A DNA stretch of 64,000 nt from Oreocharis arfaki (GCA_013398015.1 VZRR01006733.1:124001-188000), one strand, 5' to 3'; counted from the stretch's first letter, positions 39,432-53,700 are shown. Notes: generated from the sequence alone by a model not told the origin. A program made the numbers and translations.

Positions 39432-39432
39432 T

Positions 39433-42400
39433 GCCTGTTTTCTGTGCCTGCTGAATTACAGGGTTCTGTGGCTACTGCAGGTCTTTATGCCTCTGAGTAA
39501 GATACTCAGACTTTGGACATAGAAGTTGAAAAGGCAAAGTATGGAAGAATTAAAATTACTATTTTCAGTGGAAGTCCAAATAATTTATTCAATTATGCTA
39601 CTACTAATAATAAATTTTAGTCAAGGGCCACTTACTAGCATAAACACAAACAAAGGAGCATTTCTATCAATTTCTGCATTGCCCACATGGTTGGCTTTAG
39701 CCATGCATTGTCAGTACTAGTTAAGATACTTTTTTATCCTGATATTGAGCTGATTTTAATTCCACTAAAGTCTACGCTTGTTTTCTTCATATTTTAATTG
39801 AGATTCTACAATTTAGCTTCTCTGGCAGAAACTGTGTATATAGAAACCAATTCTAAACCTGTGATACCTAATAATCTTAACTGTTATAAGTGCTAAATAC
39901 TACATTATAGAACTTTATGGCAGTTAAGTTATTGGAAATACATCTTCACTGTGATTAAATTCCTGCAGTTTTGTATCAATATAAATGTCCAAGTACATAT
40001 GTCATGTTACTGCTTTTTCATTTGTCACAGGAGGCATTTAAAATGCCAGCAGAACAAAGATTTTCTTAGCAGTTATTTTGCAAAAAGGGGAAAAAATGTT
40101 CAAACAGCCCCATTTCTAGCCTCAGCTGCTGCAGCTACTCACAGGCTGTGTGTGTTGTTGTGACAATTTCGCAGCAGAGATCTTTGACCTATTATTACAC
40201 AAGTATCTTTCACTGCAATATTACAGCACCTTGAGGTTTAACTGCTTTTTTTTCATCAATCTTGCCAGTATTTTTGAGATAAAAAGTTGCATGCAAGACC
40301 CCCTAGTTGGGCAGAGAAATCTCAGTGGTCATGTTTATTAAACCGGTATAAAAATACTTTTTTCAATCAAAGCTTTGCTCAAAGATCATCTTGTGTCTTC
40401 TAGGAATTGCTCTATTTAAAGTTGTAGCAGGACTTTTTCATTTTCACCTTTCTGATTTTGAGAGAAATTTCTCTTTCTCTCCTCTTTTGTATTTTGAGGA
40501 ACTAGGTGATAGAAAAGTTCAGGCTTTGCCTTAATATAGTTTTACCTACAGCACTGCATTTATTGTGAATTAGATGTTGGCACTGAATAGTTGTCTTTTG
40601 GGGAAACACGTTGTTTCTGAGATTAAAAAAACTCCAAGCATTTGAATAATATGTGCAATATAATAATTTGCAGAAGGGAGACTGCTTCTTTCAGCTCTTC
40701 TTTCATTGAGAAGGATAAACTTTTAAATATCGTGGATTTTAAAAGGATACTTAGTACTTGAGATTTATTATTAAAATACATACAGAAAGAACATAATTTT
40801 TAGCCGAAGTAATTTAATTTGGATTTACAGAATTTGTAAAGTTGTGTTAACCCATACTGTGTATTTTCTAATAGGCTAGTGGAAAAACATCTTTTACATT
40901 TGGATTTGGTTCTTAATGCTATGAATATGTCTCCTAGTTAAATTATTGCTAAGAGTATTTTAAACAGTATCCAGATGCAGTACTGGGAGGAAGATTTCTC
41001 CTAGTAGATTTCCCTAACAATCTGCCTCTTTCCAGTGTCTCTTCTGACTGAATTGTGCTTAAAACATTTTCCACAAAGGAGTAAGCCTGAGTTTCACCCA
41101 AGTGAGTTAACGCAGGAATCCTTTCTGCTGGTAATCCAGAGAGAGCGGTGACAAGACCACCAGATTCTCTCTCTCAGGAAAGTGCTTTGTTTTGGACAAG
41201 CAGCCTGAGCTTGCCAGTGACTGCATGAAAAAGGTATGGCTCCCACAAACAGTGGTTATACACTGAGAAAGGGACACCAAAGTGTATCCCACAGGTCCAG
41301 GTCCCTAGTCCTCAGCACTTAGGGAATTGTTGGGATATTACTGTATTTTACTTCTGGCCTGGTGGGTGTAGGCAGCTTCTTTTTAATAATTGCATAGAGT
41401 GATGTTTGCATAATGAAAAATACTATTCTTGTAGAAGGAGGTAGCTGTAGCTTCTTTCTCTCACAGCTCAAGAACTGAAAAGAAGGCTAGAGCCAGAAAT
41501 CCAGAGTATTTACTCAAAGCTGGAGGAAACCAAACTAAAACCTCAACTTTGAGACAAGCCTGACCTGCATACCCAGTTAAAAGAAAAGGCCATTTTTAGG
41601 CCAAATGCTCTTGAAAGAGAATGAAAGGGAGTAAAATTTGCAAACTTGTAGTGAATCTGCACTGCTGACAAGTGATGACCAGTGAGGAATGATGAGAGGA
41701 AAGCTGTGAAGAACATGTGCTGTGTGAAGTGCAAACATACAGGTGCCGAAGTGCCTCCGCACAGCGTCAGTAGGCCAGGAGTGTCCAGGGGTGGAGATCC
41801 CCTGGAGATCTGGGTCTGTCACAAGAGCTCTGCACGGGAGCTGTTCATCCAACACACTGCCAGGTATCTGTAACTGGCTGTTGACTCAAGTACACTGAAT
41901 GCAACATGGATGAGAAATTGTCTTGCTGACTAAGCTGTAGGACTGGATCAGCAACGTGGTGTGCCAAGAGATTAGGCTTTGTTACTCTGCTACTGTAATT
42001 TCTACTTCAGAAAAGCAAGCAGGTATCTTCATGTAATAGCAGGATCTGGGCTGTACAGTGCTCCCAGACATTTCTACACTGGAAGAGGTAGCACACATAT
42101 GCCTTAAAGGCAGCTGATGACTCAATTTTATTATCGTCCATATAGTAATTATTTAATTTTGAGTAAGTTATAGAACCAAAAATGCCAAAAGGTTTATACT
42201 GTTACATCTTAATTTAGATAATGCATTAGAACCTTACAATAACAATGTTCTGTCATAATTTTTGGATTCTTATTTTAAGGTGAGAGCAAGATAGGAGCAC
42301 TTGATGTGAGAGCTTTTTGTACAAATATTTCCCCCATTTCTCCTTGCCCAACCTGAAAGAAAAGTTCTGCTTTGTTTGAAATAACTGTAACAGCTGATTC

Positions 42401-44972
42401 CACTTAGCAGAAAGAATGGAAATTGAAGCATCTTTGACAGAAAAAGAAAGGCTTTGGTGACATTAGGGGTAGAATTCTGAAGTGGGAATGTTGAATTATA
42501 AACAGCTCTTTTTCTGAAACAGTATATTTTTGGGAATATGGTACTCTGGGAGTTTCAGTTTAGTTAATTTTTGAACCTTGAATTACATAGAGAATTAATT
42601 GTGTAGTCAAGGATGAATTTGGTGTAAGGAACAAGGATTATGGGCAGGGAAAAAAGCACTTCTAGTGTTTTTTAGTAGCTGTAGAGAAGCTAAGCTGTTT
42701 TAAAGATGGTTTTGTCTTTGTAGACACTAGAACATTTCAGTTCAAGCAAACCTTGAACTTGAGTTCACATTATACCTGTCTGCATGTTAACTCATTTTTT
42801 ATCTGGTAATTTTGTACTTTCAGGGCATAAAAAACCAACTCCTAAAACTTAATGGTAATCAGTAGTCATCAAAACCAGGAAACAACTTGTTCTGGAGACT
42901 AAGTAACTCTAATTTGCACTTTCCTCCTCCATCTCTTTATTCTGGGATCACTGGCAATGTGTAAGTACCAGCCTACAGTGGATGCTTCAATAAACTAAAA
43001 TTCAGCTTTATGTCCCTAGACACCCTCTGCAGACTTACATGTCAGCAGAAAGAAAATTAACAACTATGTTTGCTATGTATTCAAAAATTACTGTAGAATC
43101 CTGGCATTTTTAGGTTGTTTTTTAACTAGATACACAAATATTTTTCATCGGTTTGGATGCTAGGACCAGCTTCTGTGTGAACAGTGAGCTATTGTTGTTC
43201 AGGAACTGATCCTGCTACCTTACATCTCCCTGGCACAATTTACTGAGTCAATACTCTGACCTTGCCCATTTCTCTGTTAAACCTGGTATACTGGTTGTAT
43301 GCTGGAATTCCAGTTTGAAATGAGATAAAGGACTATATTCAACTACCTATGTGTTTGTTCACACACAATGCACCTGGACTTGGAGATATTGTGTAAATAT
43401 CATTTCTTTGGGTGTGGCAGTGCCTGTTTTTCATCTTTTGCTGGAGTATGCTTGGCTCAAAACTTTCTTTTTGTAAGATAAGCAATGTAAAGACATACAG
43501 AACATTTTCTGTAAGCAACTTGTGAGCTAAACCTCTGTTTTGATTAGATTATAAGCATTCCTGAGGTTTGCATGCTAGGCTTGCTTTATCCTGTGTGAAA
43601 ACTGATTATAGACTGAAGGCAAAAAATTAAAATAGTGTCACCTAGAAGTCAGTTATTTTGATTTTGAGAAGTAGGGAACTCAAGTCAAATGAAAGATCAA
43701 ACTGTGGAGGAAAAGGCATTCAGAGAGCTGAAGTGTTCAGAATGAGGAAAGTGTTTTCCATGGATCTGGGCTAAAACCAATGAATGACAGAGATTCCAGT
43801 AGTAAAAGCTGCAGCGGGCAGTACAGGCAGAGTGCTAAAGTAAGTGGTAGAGAGTTGCTAGTCAGGGATATCTGATGTTGTGTAGCATTTTTGTAACAAT
43901 CTCACTGGAATGTGGTGATGGCAATCAAAGATTGCAAGAGGAACAGAGAGGAATAATGGTAAGGAAAGGGGTTCATTTTTTGGCACATTTGGCTTGAATT
44001 CTAAGGAGATATCAGAACAACCAGAACACAACTGGAATTTGGAAATCACATGAATTTGTGACTCCAACCAGATGTGGCCAATTGTGACTGATGATTGATT
44101 CAAGAAATGGAAAAGAGCGAGAGAAGAGGGTGCAAGACTCCCTCCAGTTTTATGGGAGAGAGAGAGACAGGAAAAATATGGACTGAGAAACCATTTGTGT
44201 AACATGGACTAGAGCAAGAGGGGGGAAGGGGTTAGAGGTAGGTCTACAGTAGAAGCTTCAGCTACTGTCTCAGTTAGGAATTAACATATGGAATAGTGTC
44301 TATCACACACCAGGAATGAAGGCAACGAAGGGGACTTGGCATTTCAGAGAAAGCTGCTGGGGAGGTGACTGGATGGAGGAACATACGCTGACTGCAAACA
44401 CACTTTCCGTATACAGGAACTGGTGCAATGACAAAGGCGAGGCCAGCCCTGACGCACAACCCCGACCATTCTGGGAGAAGATGGGGGAGTAAGGGTAGGA
44501 GAAAAAAGTACAGACTCACAGATGTGAATGGACAGAAACAGAAAACAGTGAGAATATCTTGGCAGTCTTCCAAAAAAGAAAACCTGTGGCTTCCCCGGCT
44601 GATGTAGAAAATGGGAAGTCGGCTAAAACTGGTGTGAGTTAAACTGAAAATTAAGCCTGTTTTCATGCAGGGATACAGCACCTATCCACGGTTTTAGTAG
44701 TACATAGAGTAATTCAATCTGCTTTAAACTGTTTTCATCACCTAAACTGCTGAATGCAAGACTGTATGTTAAGAGCCTTGCTAATAAAAAGTATATTTAG
44801 TTTATATATTGTGTGCATCTCCTTCCTGTGAGCAGTGTGAACAAAGATAACAAGTTTTACAAAAAAAGCGTCCCAAACAAACCCTCAAACTGCATTATAC
44901 ACAAAAAAATGCAAGAAACAAGATCTGAAGAGAAGTTTCTGCTTAGATGAATTTTTAAGGTGAGGAGCATAA
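39433..44972. other. Intergenic between OSGIN2 and NBN
   Basis: No exon recognised. Minus-strand frames at 43858-44205 and 44274-44681 are Phe/Leu/Ser-rich translations of purine-rich plus-strand DNA and look non-coding. Confidence 0.6.
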
Positions 44973-46462
44973 TTTTGTCAAAAAGATGGGTATACTTTCA
45001 GACTGTGGGTGTGGCAGATGAAAGAAACCTTAGATATAATCTCTGATTTACTAAACCTTCTAAAGAAAATCAGCACCACAGAAGTTCTCTCAGAAATTGA
45101 ACTGACTGTTGAAACCACAGAGCACAAGCTCTGCAGTGAAAATGGAGCATGCAGCAAAATTTCTGAATTGCAGAATGCAAAGTTGATTGCCCTTGCTGGT
45201 GCTCACAGCTTTTGCTCTACCTATAAAAATGCCTCAACCTATGAGCTTTCCCTCTTTTCTGAGTCTATGATCCTCCCATCCTGCTGGGGGAGAATATGTG
45301 AGTGGCTGCCAAGGGGCTTAGCTGCTTACTGGGGTTAGCCTACATAGTATGTTCTATACAATAAAGGAAATACCAGGTGAAGTTAATGCACTAGCTCCAG
45401 GGATAAGGCAGATACTGATGCAATTTATAGGATGTTCAAATTTATTGGATCATGTATCATGTCCTTTATCATCTACCTCAGAAACTTCAGTAACAGAAGG
45501 CCAAACCAGTAAGCCAGCAAGCATGTTTCCTCTAATGTCCCGAGTTGAAAATCATGACAAAAATAAAGAGAAGGAAGACTTCAGAATTATGAATAGGACT
45601 TGTTACATGAATTTGGAGTTACAATTTAAGCCATGGCTAAGGGGTTTGTATGTCTGAACTTTTTAATGCAAATATAACTTCATATTGAAATAGCAGAAGC
45701 TCAGGTGCGCTGATGTGCAGGCTTTTCATCAACTGGACAGCAGCTGAAACTGTATTACAAACCAAAATATATCACCTACAAAGCACCCTCAAGTCAGAAT
45801 CATAGAATATTCTGAGCTGAAAGGGACCCACAACTCTTAAATACTAAATTAAAAGAAGTATCAAAGCGGGTAAATTCAGCTGTCTGGGAAAGTGGATTTG
45901 AAGAGCCCTAAATCATAAAACATGAACAAAATAGTGCTCTCAGCTATGCCACCAGGGTTGCTTGAACCCTAGCAGATTGCAGTCTGAGCAGCAAAGGACT
46001 TAGCCTTTACTTTCTTGTAGAAGGCCCCTATACATTGCATCTTATGTCCTTTCACTTCAGAAATTCCCCAGCTTTTTTACAACTGTAAATATGACCTTTC
46101 TGAAGAATCTTGTCCATTGATACTCTGCATTCCAAGCTATATGCTTGAATTTAGCAACAACAATCAAAAACCTCAGCAGTCTACAAGAGCTCTGTTGGAC
46201 CAGCACATCTTCAGACAGAAAACCTGGAAATTCTCAGTGATAGTAGAAAACTCAACTGAAGGTGCAACAGTCAGTACATCGCCTCCAGAAAGAATTTCAA
46301 CTGCTTAAGAACAGTCTTTTTAAAGGAATTTGGTGGATAAGATTTGATGTGCCCTTATGCAAACACTTTCACAGCTTTTATGCAACTCAGAAGTATTTGC
46401 CTGCAGCTTGTGTATCACTCTGGACAGTGCTGATCAGCAAGAAGATGCCTAGACAGACATGA
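44973..46462 (+). pseudogene. Series of broken, protein-like reading frames of unknown origin
   Basis: Open stretches follow one another on the + strand: 44973-45338 (ending in CEWLPRGLAAYWG), 45322-45657 (another frame, overlapping the first), about 46020-46308 (same frame as the second; contains YNCKYDLSEESCPL and WKFSVIVENSTEGAT) and 46262-46462. The translations have varied, Cys-containing composition rather than low-complexity noise. The overlaps would fit frameshifts in a decayed coding sequence. I do not recognise a family. It could equally be chance frames; no splice model or promoter is evident. Confidence 0.25.
45796..45840 (-). mobile_element. CR1 LINE 3' terminus, short remnant
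   Basis: AGAATCATAGAATATTCTGA followed by GCTGAAAGGGACCCACAA is the inverted end of a CR1 subfamily. Only about 45 bases remain. Confidence 0.75.
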
Positions 46463-47170
46463 GAAAACACTGGCTTTGGAAATATTTTCTGCATGTTTCA
46501 ACCATGTTGACTTCAGCACATCTGCTATCTTGATATACACAGATCTCGCAATGCTGTTCTTTAGATCTGATACACAATGGAGCGGCTTCAAACAGTGCAG
46601 CTCATCTTGCTTGTATGCTCAGAGCTCTTGGCAGAGGAAGTGATTTTGTTTGTGTCAATTCGATTACATCAACCAGATTATTTCCTCACATGAGGAAAGA
46701 GATCCTCCCTCTTGAAACAGGATGCAATAGAGCAACTGTCCATCTTTATCTCTATGTGATGGCTTTGTACAGCTGAGCAGGAAGTCTGGAAAGTTTTTCT
46801 CACTGTACTTCCAGAGGAATCTCACAAATTGCAAGTTCTCAGATCACTAAGATAAGCTCTTCTAATGCACAAACAAGTAATTGTATCATAGCTTTCCCGG
46901 TTAATTGAACTATTTTGAAGGCCATATATTTACACAATGATCGCAAAAAGTAAAGGCACAAGAGAAGGAAATGGGTCAAATCATTTTAAATCCCAAACTG
47001 GAGTGCAACAGCTTTTTTAAGACTTTGTCTGGCTTGGAAGTAGGTTTTAACAAATGAACATTCAACCACATTGATCTAAAGGTGTAAATGAATGTTTAAG
47101 CAAGAGAAAAAGAAGCTGTTTTTTTCAGTTCCAAGACCTTCTGTAACAGTAACAACACTATATGCTCTAC
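46463..47170. other. Intergenic or distal NBN 3' UTR
   Basis: No supported feature; could be transcribed as NBN 3' UTR if the distal poly(A) signal is used. Confidence 0.4.
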
Positions 47171-47200
47171 ATAATGAACCACGGTGAAGTGGTTCATTAT
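47171..47200. repeat. Perfect 12-bp inverted repeat with 6-base loop
   Basis: ATAATGAACCAC, loop GGTGAA, then GTGGTTCATTAT: a fully paired stem in DNA or RNA. It lies about 0.5 kb downstream of the NBN stop codon. Confidence 0.97.
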
Positions 47201-47675
47201 GAATAATATCATGATCATATCATATCAACCGTATCATATCATATCATGATCAAATACCCGTTGCATCTCAGCCTCAATAGATTTTTCAATTCTTAAGATA
47301 ATACCTTTGAAAATATCAAATTAACAAAGCCTTTCTGAAAAGAGAAAAAATAGCCTTCCTTTTTTTCCCCACACAGTACTGATAACCAAACATTAGAAAC
47401 AGCCTAAAATGAAATCCTAAGTATCTATAGTATTTTACTAAGCATTACTCTGAACTGAATAATGGGAAGGTCTTGAAGATATGCACTCTGGAAGTACCAA
47501 GCAGTGAAAGGAACTTTTCTTTTTCTTTAATAAAAGCAAGACTTAGAAAACATGTCTTACAATAATAGATAGTTCAAATGGTCATATATAGGAACATCAT
47601 ACACGCTGTAACCAGGAAACCTAAGGAACAGAAAACAGGTTTTGCCAGAAAAACACTGTAAATCAAGGTCACAAT
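47201..47675 (-). other. NBN: NBN 3' UTR, end not defined
   Basis: This is transcribed sequence downstream of the NBN stop. On the minus strand the nearest poly(A)-like hexamer is the variant ATTAAA at 47525-47530. The canonical AATAAA seen further away (45437-45442) would give a 2.2-kb UTR. The true end cannot be decided from sequence alone. Confidence 0.35.
47206..47252. repeat. Degenerate (ATATC)n pentanucleotide repeat
   Basis: Repeated ATATC/ATCAT units interrupted by CAACCG and two TGATCA palindromes, next to the perfect hairpin. Confidence 0.85.
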
Positions 47676-47706
47676 TTATCTTCTTCTTTTCACGTTAGGA
47701 TCGTAT
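47676..47706 (-). CDS. NBN: NBN exon 16 equivalent (last coding exon)
   Basis: The acceptor GCAG precedes A TAC GAT, encoding the end of Arg and then YDPNVKRRR followed by TAA (47676-47678 on the + strand as TTA). Human ends in YNPYLKRRR. Confidence 0.95.
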
Positions 47707-50700
47707 CTGCAACAAAAAAATAAAATTTGTCACAAATAAGTAAAACAATGATATTCTAAGTTTATATAGATCTAGATATACAATGTGATGCAAATAGCTC
47801 TATCATATATTCATAACAAGGGAATGGCCAGTGTTCAGTCCTTTCCCTGAGTACACTCCTATAATTAACTACAGTTAATAGAATTTGACTGAAGGATGCC
47901 TAAGGTAGAACCTGTGTACGAACTACAGAGACCCTTCAGTAAAATTTTCAGATTTCCGAACTACTTACAACCTTTAAATCTGATGCATGAACAAGCTTCT
48001 CCAAGCCTTTAATGTCCCAACACTAAGTTCTTTACTGGAAAAGGACACCAGAAAAAAAAAAAAAAGTGGAGGGAGGGGAAAGGGATCCTGTATGTTTACA
48101 TGGATGCACATTTGGCCACAACTCATTCAGACAAAACCTTTCTGCTGCTCCTTACTCCTACATAAAGCAGATCCTTGCCCTACCTTCCCCTTTATACAGC
48201 TTCTGATTGACTGTTAGAAATTTAGAGCTACTTTCTGGATATACTAGTTACCTGTTTTACTGCAATATGCTTATAGTTTGACTCTACTTGACACTGCTAT
48301 CCCTTGGCATTCTCCATTTGTGCTTTGTCTCTCAAAATCCTGTCACTTCTTTGAAATTCCGATGTGTTTTGTATTCATGCATGAATAACTTACAGACACA
48401 ACTGACTGATCAGGCAGTTTTACTTCAACTAATTTTGCTCTCATTCATCAAGACTTTTTGCTTAGACAGTAAGATGTGACAACTTGTGAGCTAAATCACA
48501 TGACCACACAGCTAGAAAGGTATTAGAAGTCACTGTTGTTACTATCCAACTTAGTCTTCAAAATTTAATGTATACCCTTTGAAAGAAATGCTCCATTATT
48601 AACTGTTAATCAACAGAGCAAGCTGTTAATGCAGTAAGATTTTCTGAACGGCTCTTACAGGTATTGATATGTAGGATCATGTTTGTTTGATAGTGATTCA
48701 GAAAAAAACATCCTTCTTTACAATATACATTTTTCTACCTAAATGCACAACTTTTAGTGTTAGTCAAATTCATGACAGGTGAGAAGTCAAGCACTGGTCA
48801 CTTGTTTCTTCACATAAAAAACATAGAAAGTAATGAAATTTTTGCTAAATAAAATGAGGTCCCTGTATTAACTCTCAAAACATTTATTTGATTTTATTGT
48901 TACAGCACACATTCGTTCTAACACTTAAATATGTTCTGGACAGCAAATTCTATGGAAGAGGGGGCAGGGGAGAAGTGGGGAGATAAAGCAGATAGCAGCA
49001 GGGGATGATACGTGATGGAAACCTCACATCAAAACAACAGCAGCTTCAACCCTGTCTCTGTCTCTGGCTACAGAGATGCTGACACAGACAGTCATGGACA
49101 TCTTTTCAAGTTATCTCTTCCACCTCACCTCCACCCATTTTTCATGTTAAATGAAGCCTGGATAGTGTTTGTTTTCCAGAGAATTTGCTGAATCACTTTG
49201 CCTATATTCTGTACATGGGAATACATGAAATTTTGAAAAGAATAGTCAAAGTAGTCTTTTCCAAAATAAAAATTTGTCCAAAAAAGGATGTGATGCAAAA
49301 AATACACTTTTTTCTAAGTACAAACATAAAACTCTTACCTAAAGAGATCATCAGCAAGTGATTCTTCTCTTGCATGTCGGTTCTGCTCCTGAGAAAGTTT
49401 ATTTAATATTTGATTGTTAAGGATCATTCTAATGAACAATCTAGAAAAACAATATTCCTTCACTAACACATTTTTTTCCCGAAGAAATAAGTTTTCTCCA
49501 AGTACTCCATTTAGTGCATATTCACATTAGACAAGTTATTTCACTACTCAAATTTGGGTACTGCTACCAACTAATGAAATGGAATAGTTTGTGAAACATA
49601 TCAATTTTGGCCAGAAATGTGGTTTTTTGGGTTTTAAGTCCCATTATAGAAATAGAGAAAATTGTATCTGATTATTCATGTGTAAAGGTGATAAAGATAA
49701 TTAGCATTATCTATATTCAGGGATTAAAAAAAATGAGATAAGAAGTGATCTAGAAGCAACTGGATCTCAACCATGCTGCGGAAACAATATGACTGATCAG
49801 GAAGTATTTTTAAGGAAACTATCAGAAACTGAAAGTGCTAGAGAACTGCTATGATAAATATCTTTTAGGACTTTTATATATAAAGGTGAGGATTTGCACA
49901 AAAGGAAAAAATATTAAATTCCTTCTTACTACATCTCTTCAGTATACTCCAGTATACTCCAACAGAATTTTACTCATGTATTTTCTGCTCTTTTCAAGAG
50001 TAGAATATCAACTGAACTGTACAACTATTTGAACACAGTTAACCACAAAGAAATTATTTCTAGCTCCCTGTCACACTTTTACAAGTCACAAGTTTACATA
50101 GCACTTATTCTACTCATCAAAAGATCAATCTCATTTAGGTTATTGATTTTGCTTTATATAAATATTTCTGATTATATGAGTGTTGCATGCAAAATTTATT
50201 TAAATAACCAGAAAAAGATGAGTGCTACCACTGACCTCTGACATTCGGTAACTTTACTACTGTACATGTTCCCATGAGCATGTGTGGACAACTAACTGGC
50301 TGAGGTTTTATTTAAAAAATAAAAACCTGAAGTATTTCAGTAATGATCACAGGCTGGTATGACCACTTACACTAGTCAAGTTTTTATTTGATCATGTTTA
50401 AAAAATTATTTCTTACCTCCATTTCTTGCCTTAACCAGTCTTCTAGCTCTGAATTCTTTTTAGCGTGGTGAGCAATCAGATCTGATCCTCCAATAATGTG
50501 TGGAAGTTGTCCTGCCCCTGGGTAAGCTACCTGTTGGACAATAAATTCTTACAACTACGAGGCAAGCACAGTCCAAGTAAAAGATCCATTTCAACAAATT
50601 CAGAAAGTCTATTCAGATATCACAGAAGAAAGTCAGCCAATCTTTTTATGAATAACATTCAAAGATCATATTTAAAAGTGACTGAAGTTAAAAAAGCATT

Positions 50701-53700
50701 TGCAGAAAGCTGTTACCTCCCTCCTTTTGCCAAAAGAAACAAACAAAAATACAGCTGATCAGTTAAATATGCTAAATAAATTTGAGAGTGCATTAAATAG
50801 AGTTTGAAGTATCAATAAAAATCAGTTTATATTTTATTGTTAGACTGCATAAGTATCTGTTACAAAATGGTGGAAAAGAAAGTATTATCAGAAAATTAAA
50901 ACAATTTCTAAAAGTGAGAGAATACTCCCAGGAAGTAGTACTATGTGATCACATTCTATACACAGAATTTTACTAAAATGCCTTTCTAGTAATCTCATAT
51001 CATATGATTTTAATTTTTATTTTATTTTTAATACAAGCTGAAGTGGTACTTTTACATTGAACACTAAGACTCATTTCACAATTGTCTTCAGGCAATCAAT
51101 CAAGCAATCATCTTACTTTTGTATGATACAGATTTAGTTCTATTTAGAAATCCAAGATTTATTATTTAAAATGGAAGATTCTGAATCAGCCTATGCTGTA
51201 TGTATAGGTCTTTGGAGAAATGGAATTGCTAGCTTTTGAAGGTACAACCAGAAGTTATGGTAGCCATCAGTTAATGTGAATCACTTAATTCCAAGAAACA
51301 GCTTGGAATAGGCAGTACAAGTATCTAAATAATCTAGCACGAGGTAAGCCTTTGTCAACCTGGTACTTCTTCAGTCAGTTAACAAAGTATCTGTTTACAA
51401 TATAACAAGGTATTTAAATTGTTTCTTTCTTCAGTTATTATCAATTTATAAAAAATCTTCAGTAACATATTTCTACAATCTGAAGGCAACACTTTTTAGT
51501 ATTTTTAAATAGTGCCATCTTGTGACCATTTAAAATACACACTAACCTTTTTGAATATTTTGAAATTTTTCTTTCCCCCATAGCTGGTATTTCCAGTAAG
51601 ACGACTGTTCTGTCTTGGATGGCTGACAACCAGTGACCTAAACTCTGTCAATAGAAGCCTGCTCGGAAGATTGCTGGAGTCATCTTGCAGTTCACTGTGG
51701 TTCTTATGAGGGAAGAAAAAGGAAGAAGCATTCCAGTGTGTGAACAGACATACAGCATATCTAACAGCACAAACTGTAGAGAAACTATCGTGAGCAGAGC
51801 TGAGCAAAAGTTAGGATTACAAAACAGTGAGGGAAAATAGCAGCAATGCTAGAATCTAAGAAGGTGTATGAACTCCTCAACCGCCTTATACACCATGAAT
51901 AAAGTAAATTTGCTTCCCATGTATTTAAATACTTCACAGAAGGCTAAGCTGAACATCTTCAGCTCAAGTCTAGCCTACACGTGCCTGGCCAACTCTAAGG
52001 CTGTAAGCTGAATTTGATCAATGCATCAAATTATTCTTGTCCATGAGAACGCTCATATGCCATCAAGTCTGCATGCACACTTTGCTGCCTGGGGCTACAT
52101 CTGTGTGGATTCAAAAGGAAGTCTGGGTGCAGGATAAGTTCACAAGAAACATTAAACTATGTTCAAGGACAGCTCCAGCCCAGATGCAGTACAGTTGTTC
52201 TATAGCAAAGTGTAACTAAAAGTCCTTCAATCTGAGCTGCCCCTGCACTGTGGTATACCTGCTCAGCACTCCCTCTTCTTTGGCTGTTTTCTGCATGTAG
52301 GTCAAAAGGTATTATTCTGCCCCTTGTTGACTGGCTACACTTTAATTTAATCTCTTCAGAACTCTTTTTTCGGTTTCATTCAGCCTAGTCTCCTTTTCCT
52401 CTGCCTCACTGCCACTCCAAGCAATTCTCTCCTTCCTTCATATACAAAAAATTAGCACACTATCTACTGTTAATCACTGTATATTACATCCATTTTCCCA
52501 ATGGTCCATCTCTTCCATTCTAGTTGTGATCTTAGAGCAGCCAAGATTATATCCTTGGCAGGTCTTTAAGTAGTAATCTAAGAAAAACATAACTACAAGT
52601 ATTAACCACACTGAAGGCTTAATACAGTTACATATAGTTTCAGTCACCTTAAGTAACTACCCAAATGCCAATTACAGAAGCACACAGATGAACTACAAGT
52701 GCTCTTTTTTTTCACCGTCTTTAAGTTGGACTGCACTATTCAAATTTATATATGATTATGGTAATGAGTACAATATTCCAAACCTCCTTTACCCTGAAAT
52801 AGGATCCAAAAATACTATGTTCTTAAAAGCAAAATTTTGATGTGTTTTTGTAATGCTTCTTAAAGTTCACTGTTCAAACTTACAATTAGCTGGCTCCTTG
52901 CCACGACTGGTGACTCTTGTTTGATATTACTTTTCATTTCTGAAGTTAGAACTGATCCAAGTTCCTCTTCTTCCTATTTGGTTAAAAATTATTTTAAATA
53001 TAAAACTCAAATGAAATGGAATTTTAATTACATAAAATTGTTTTCTGCTCTTTATGGTAGAATAAGCATATTCAAATCAATGTAAACATTTAGACAGAAG
53101 AGAAACTGCCCTGTACTTTAGATTTTTCATGATTTTATGCACACTGTAACAATTGTTGGAGGTTTTCTCTATTAAAAAATCACAATTATTTGCTCACTTG
53201 TTTTTTTTTGTTTCTTTCTTATACACTAGGAAGTTTTGTCCATCTGTACAATCTTCAAGTCCTGACAGGTTCTGGAAAACTGTAAAAGCATTTAAATATA
53301 GAAAGTAGCATTTTCAATTTGATATTTGAAGTGTACATGTGTGCAGAAAGGACATTTCATTACTAGGACAAGAAAGTATTCTGCAGGTTGATTCTGTCCT
53401 ATAGCTTAAAACCAGATTTGCATTACATTAATTATTTTCAATGGCTGATAAAATACCAAATCAGCTTTATGCACCCTGTAGGTTTTGAGTCAATTACTAA
53501 CATTCTTTGTCTTGCCAGATACACAAGGTGCATCTATACTTACAGAAAACAGTTATCAAATTTGCCTGGGGAGCTTTATCATGAAGTCTCCTTCCTAGTT
53601 CACTGGAAATATATTTTACATCAATAAAGTAGGTCATTATTAAACTATCAGAAAACTTCTTTTCAGCAGAAACCTTTAAGTGCATATCTGCTAAAGTACT

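Larger units (their letters stand above)
37884..39432 (+). other. OSGIN2: OSGIN2 3' UTR, two possible ends
   Basis: This is non-coding sequence after the stop codon. Canonical AATAAA hexamers occur at 38635-38640 (about 0.75 kb after the stop) and at 39426-39431 (about 1.5 kb after it). Which one is used, or whether both are, cannot be read from DNA alone. Confidence 0.5.

Noticed and set aside
43858..44681. Minus-strand frames of 115 and 135 codons
   Set aside because: Composition is dominated by Phe/Leu/Ser/Pro from a purine-rich plus strand; no ATG context, homologue or splice model.
47206..47252. CRISPR-like array of short repeats
   Set aside because: Units are 5 bases, contiguous and degenerate with no spacers; it is a simple repeat in a vertebrate genome.
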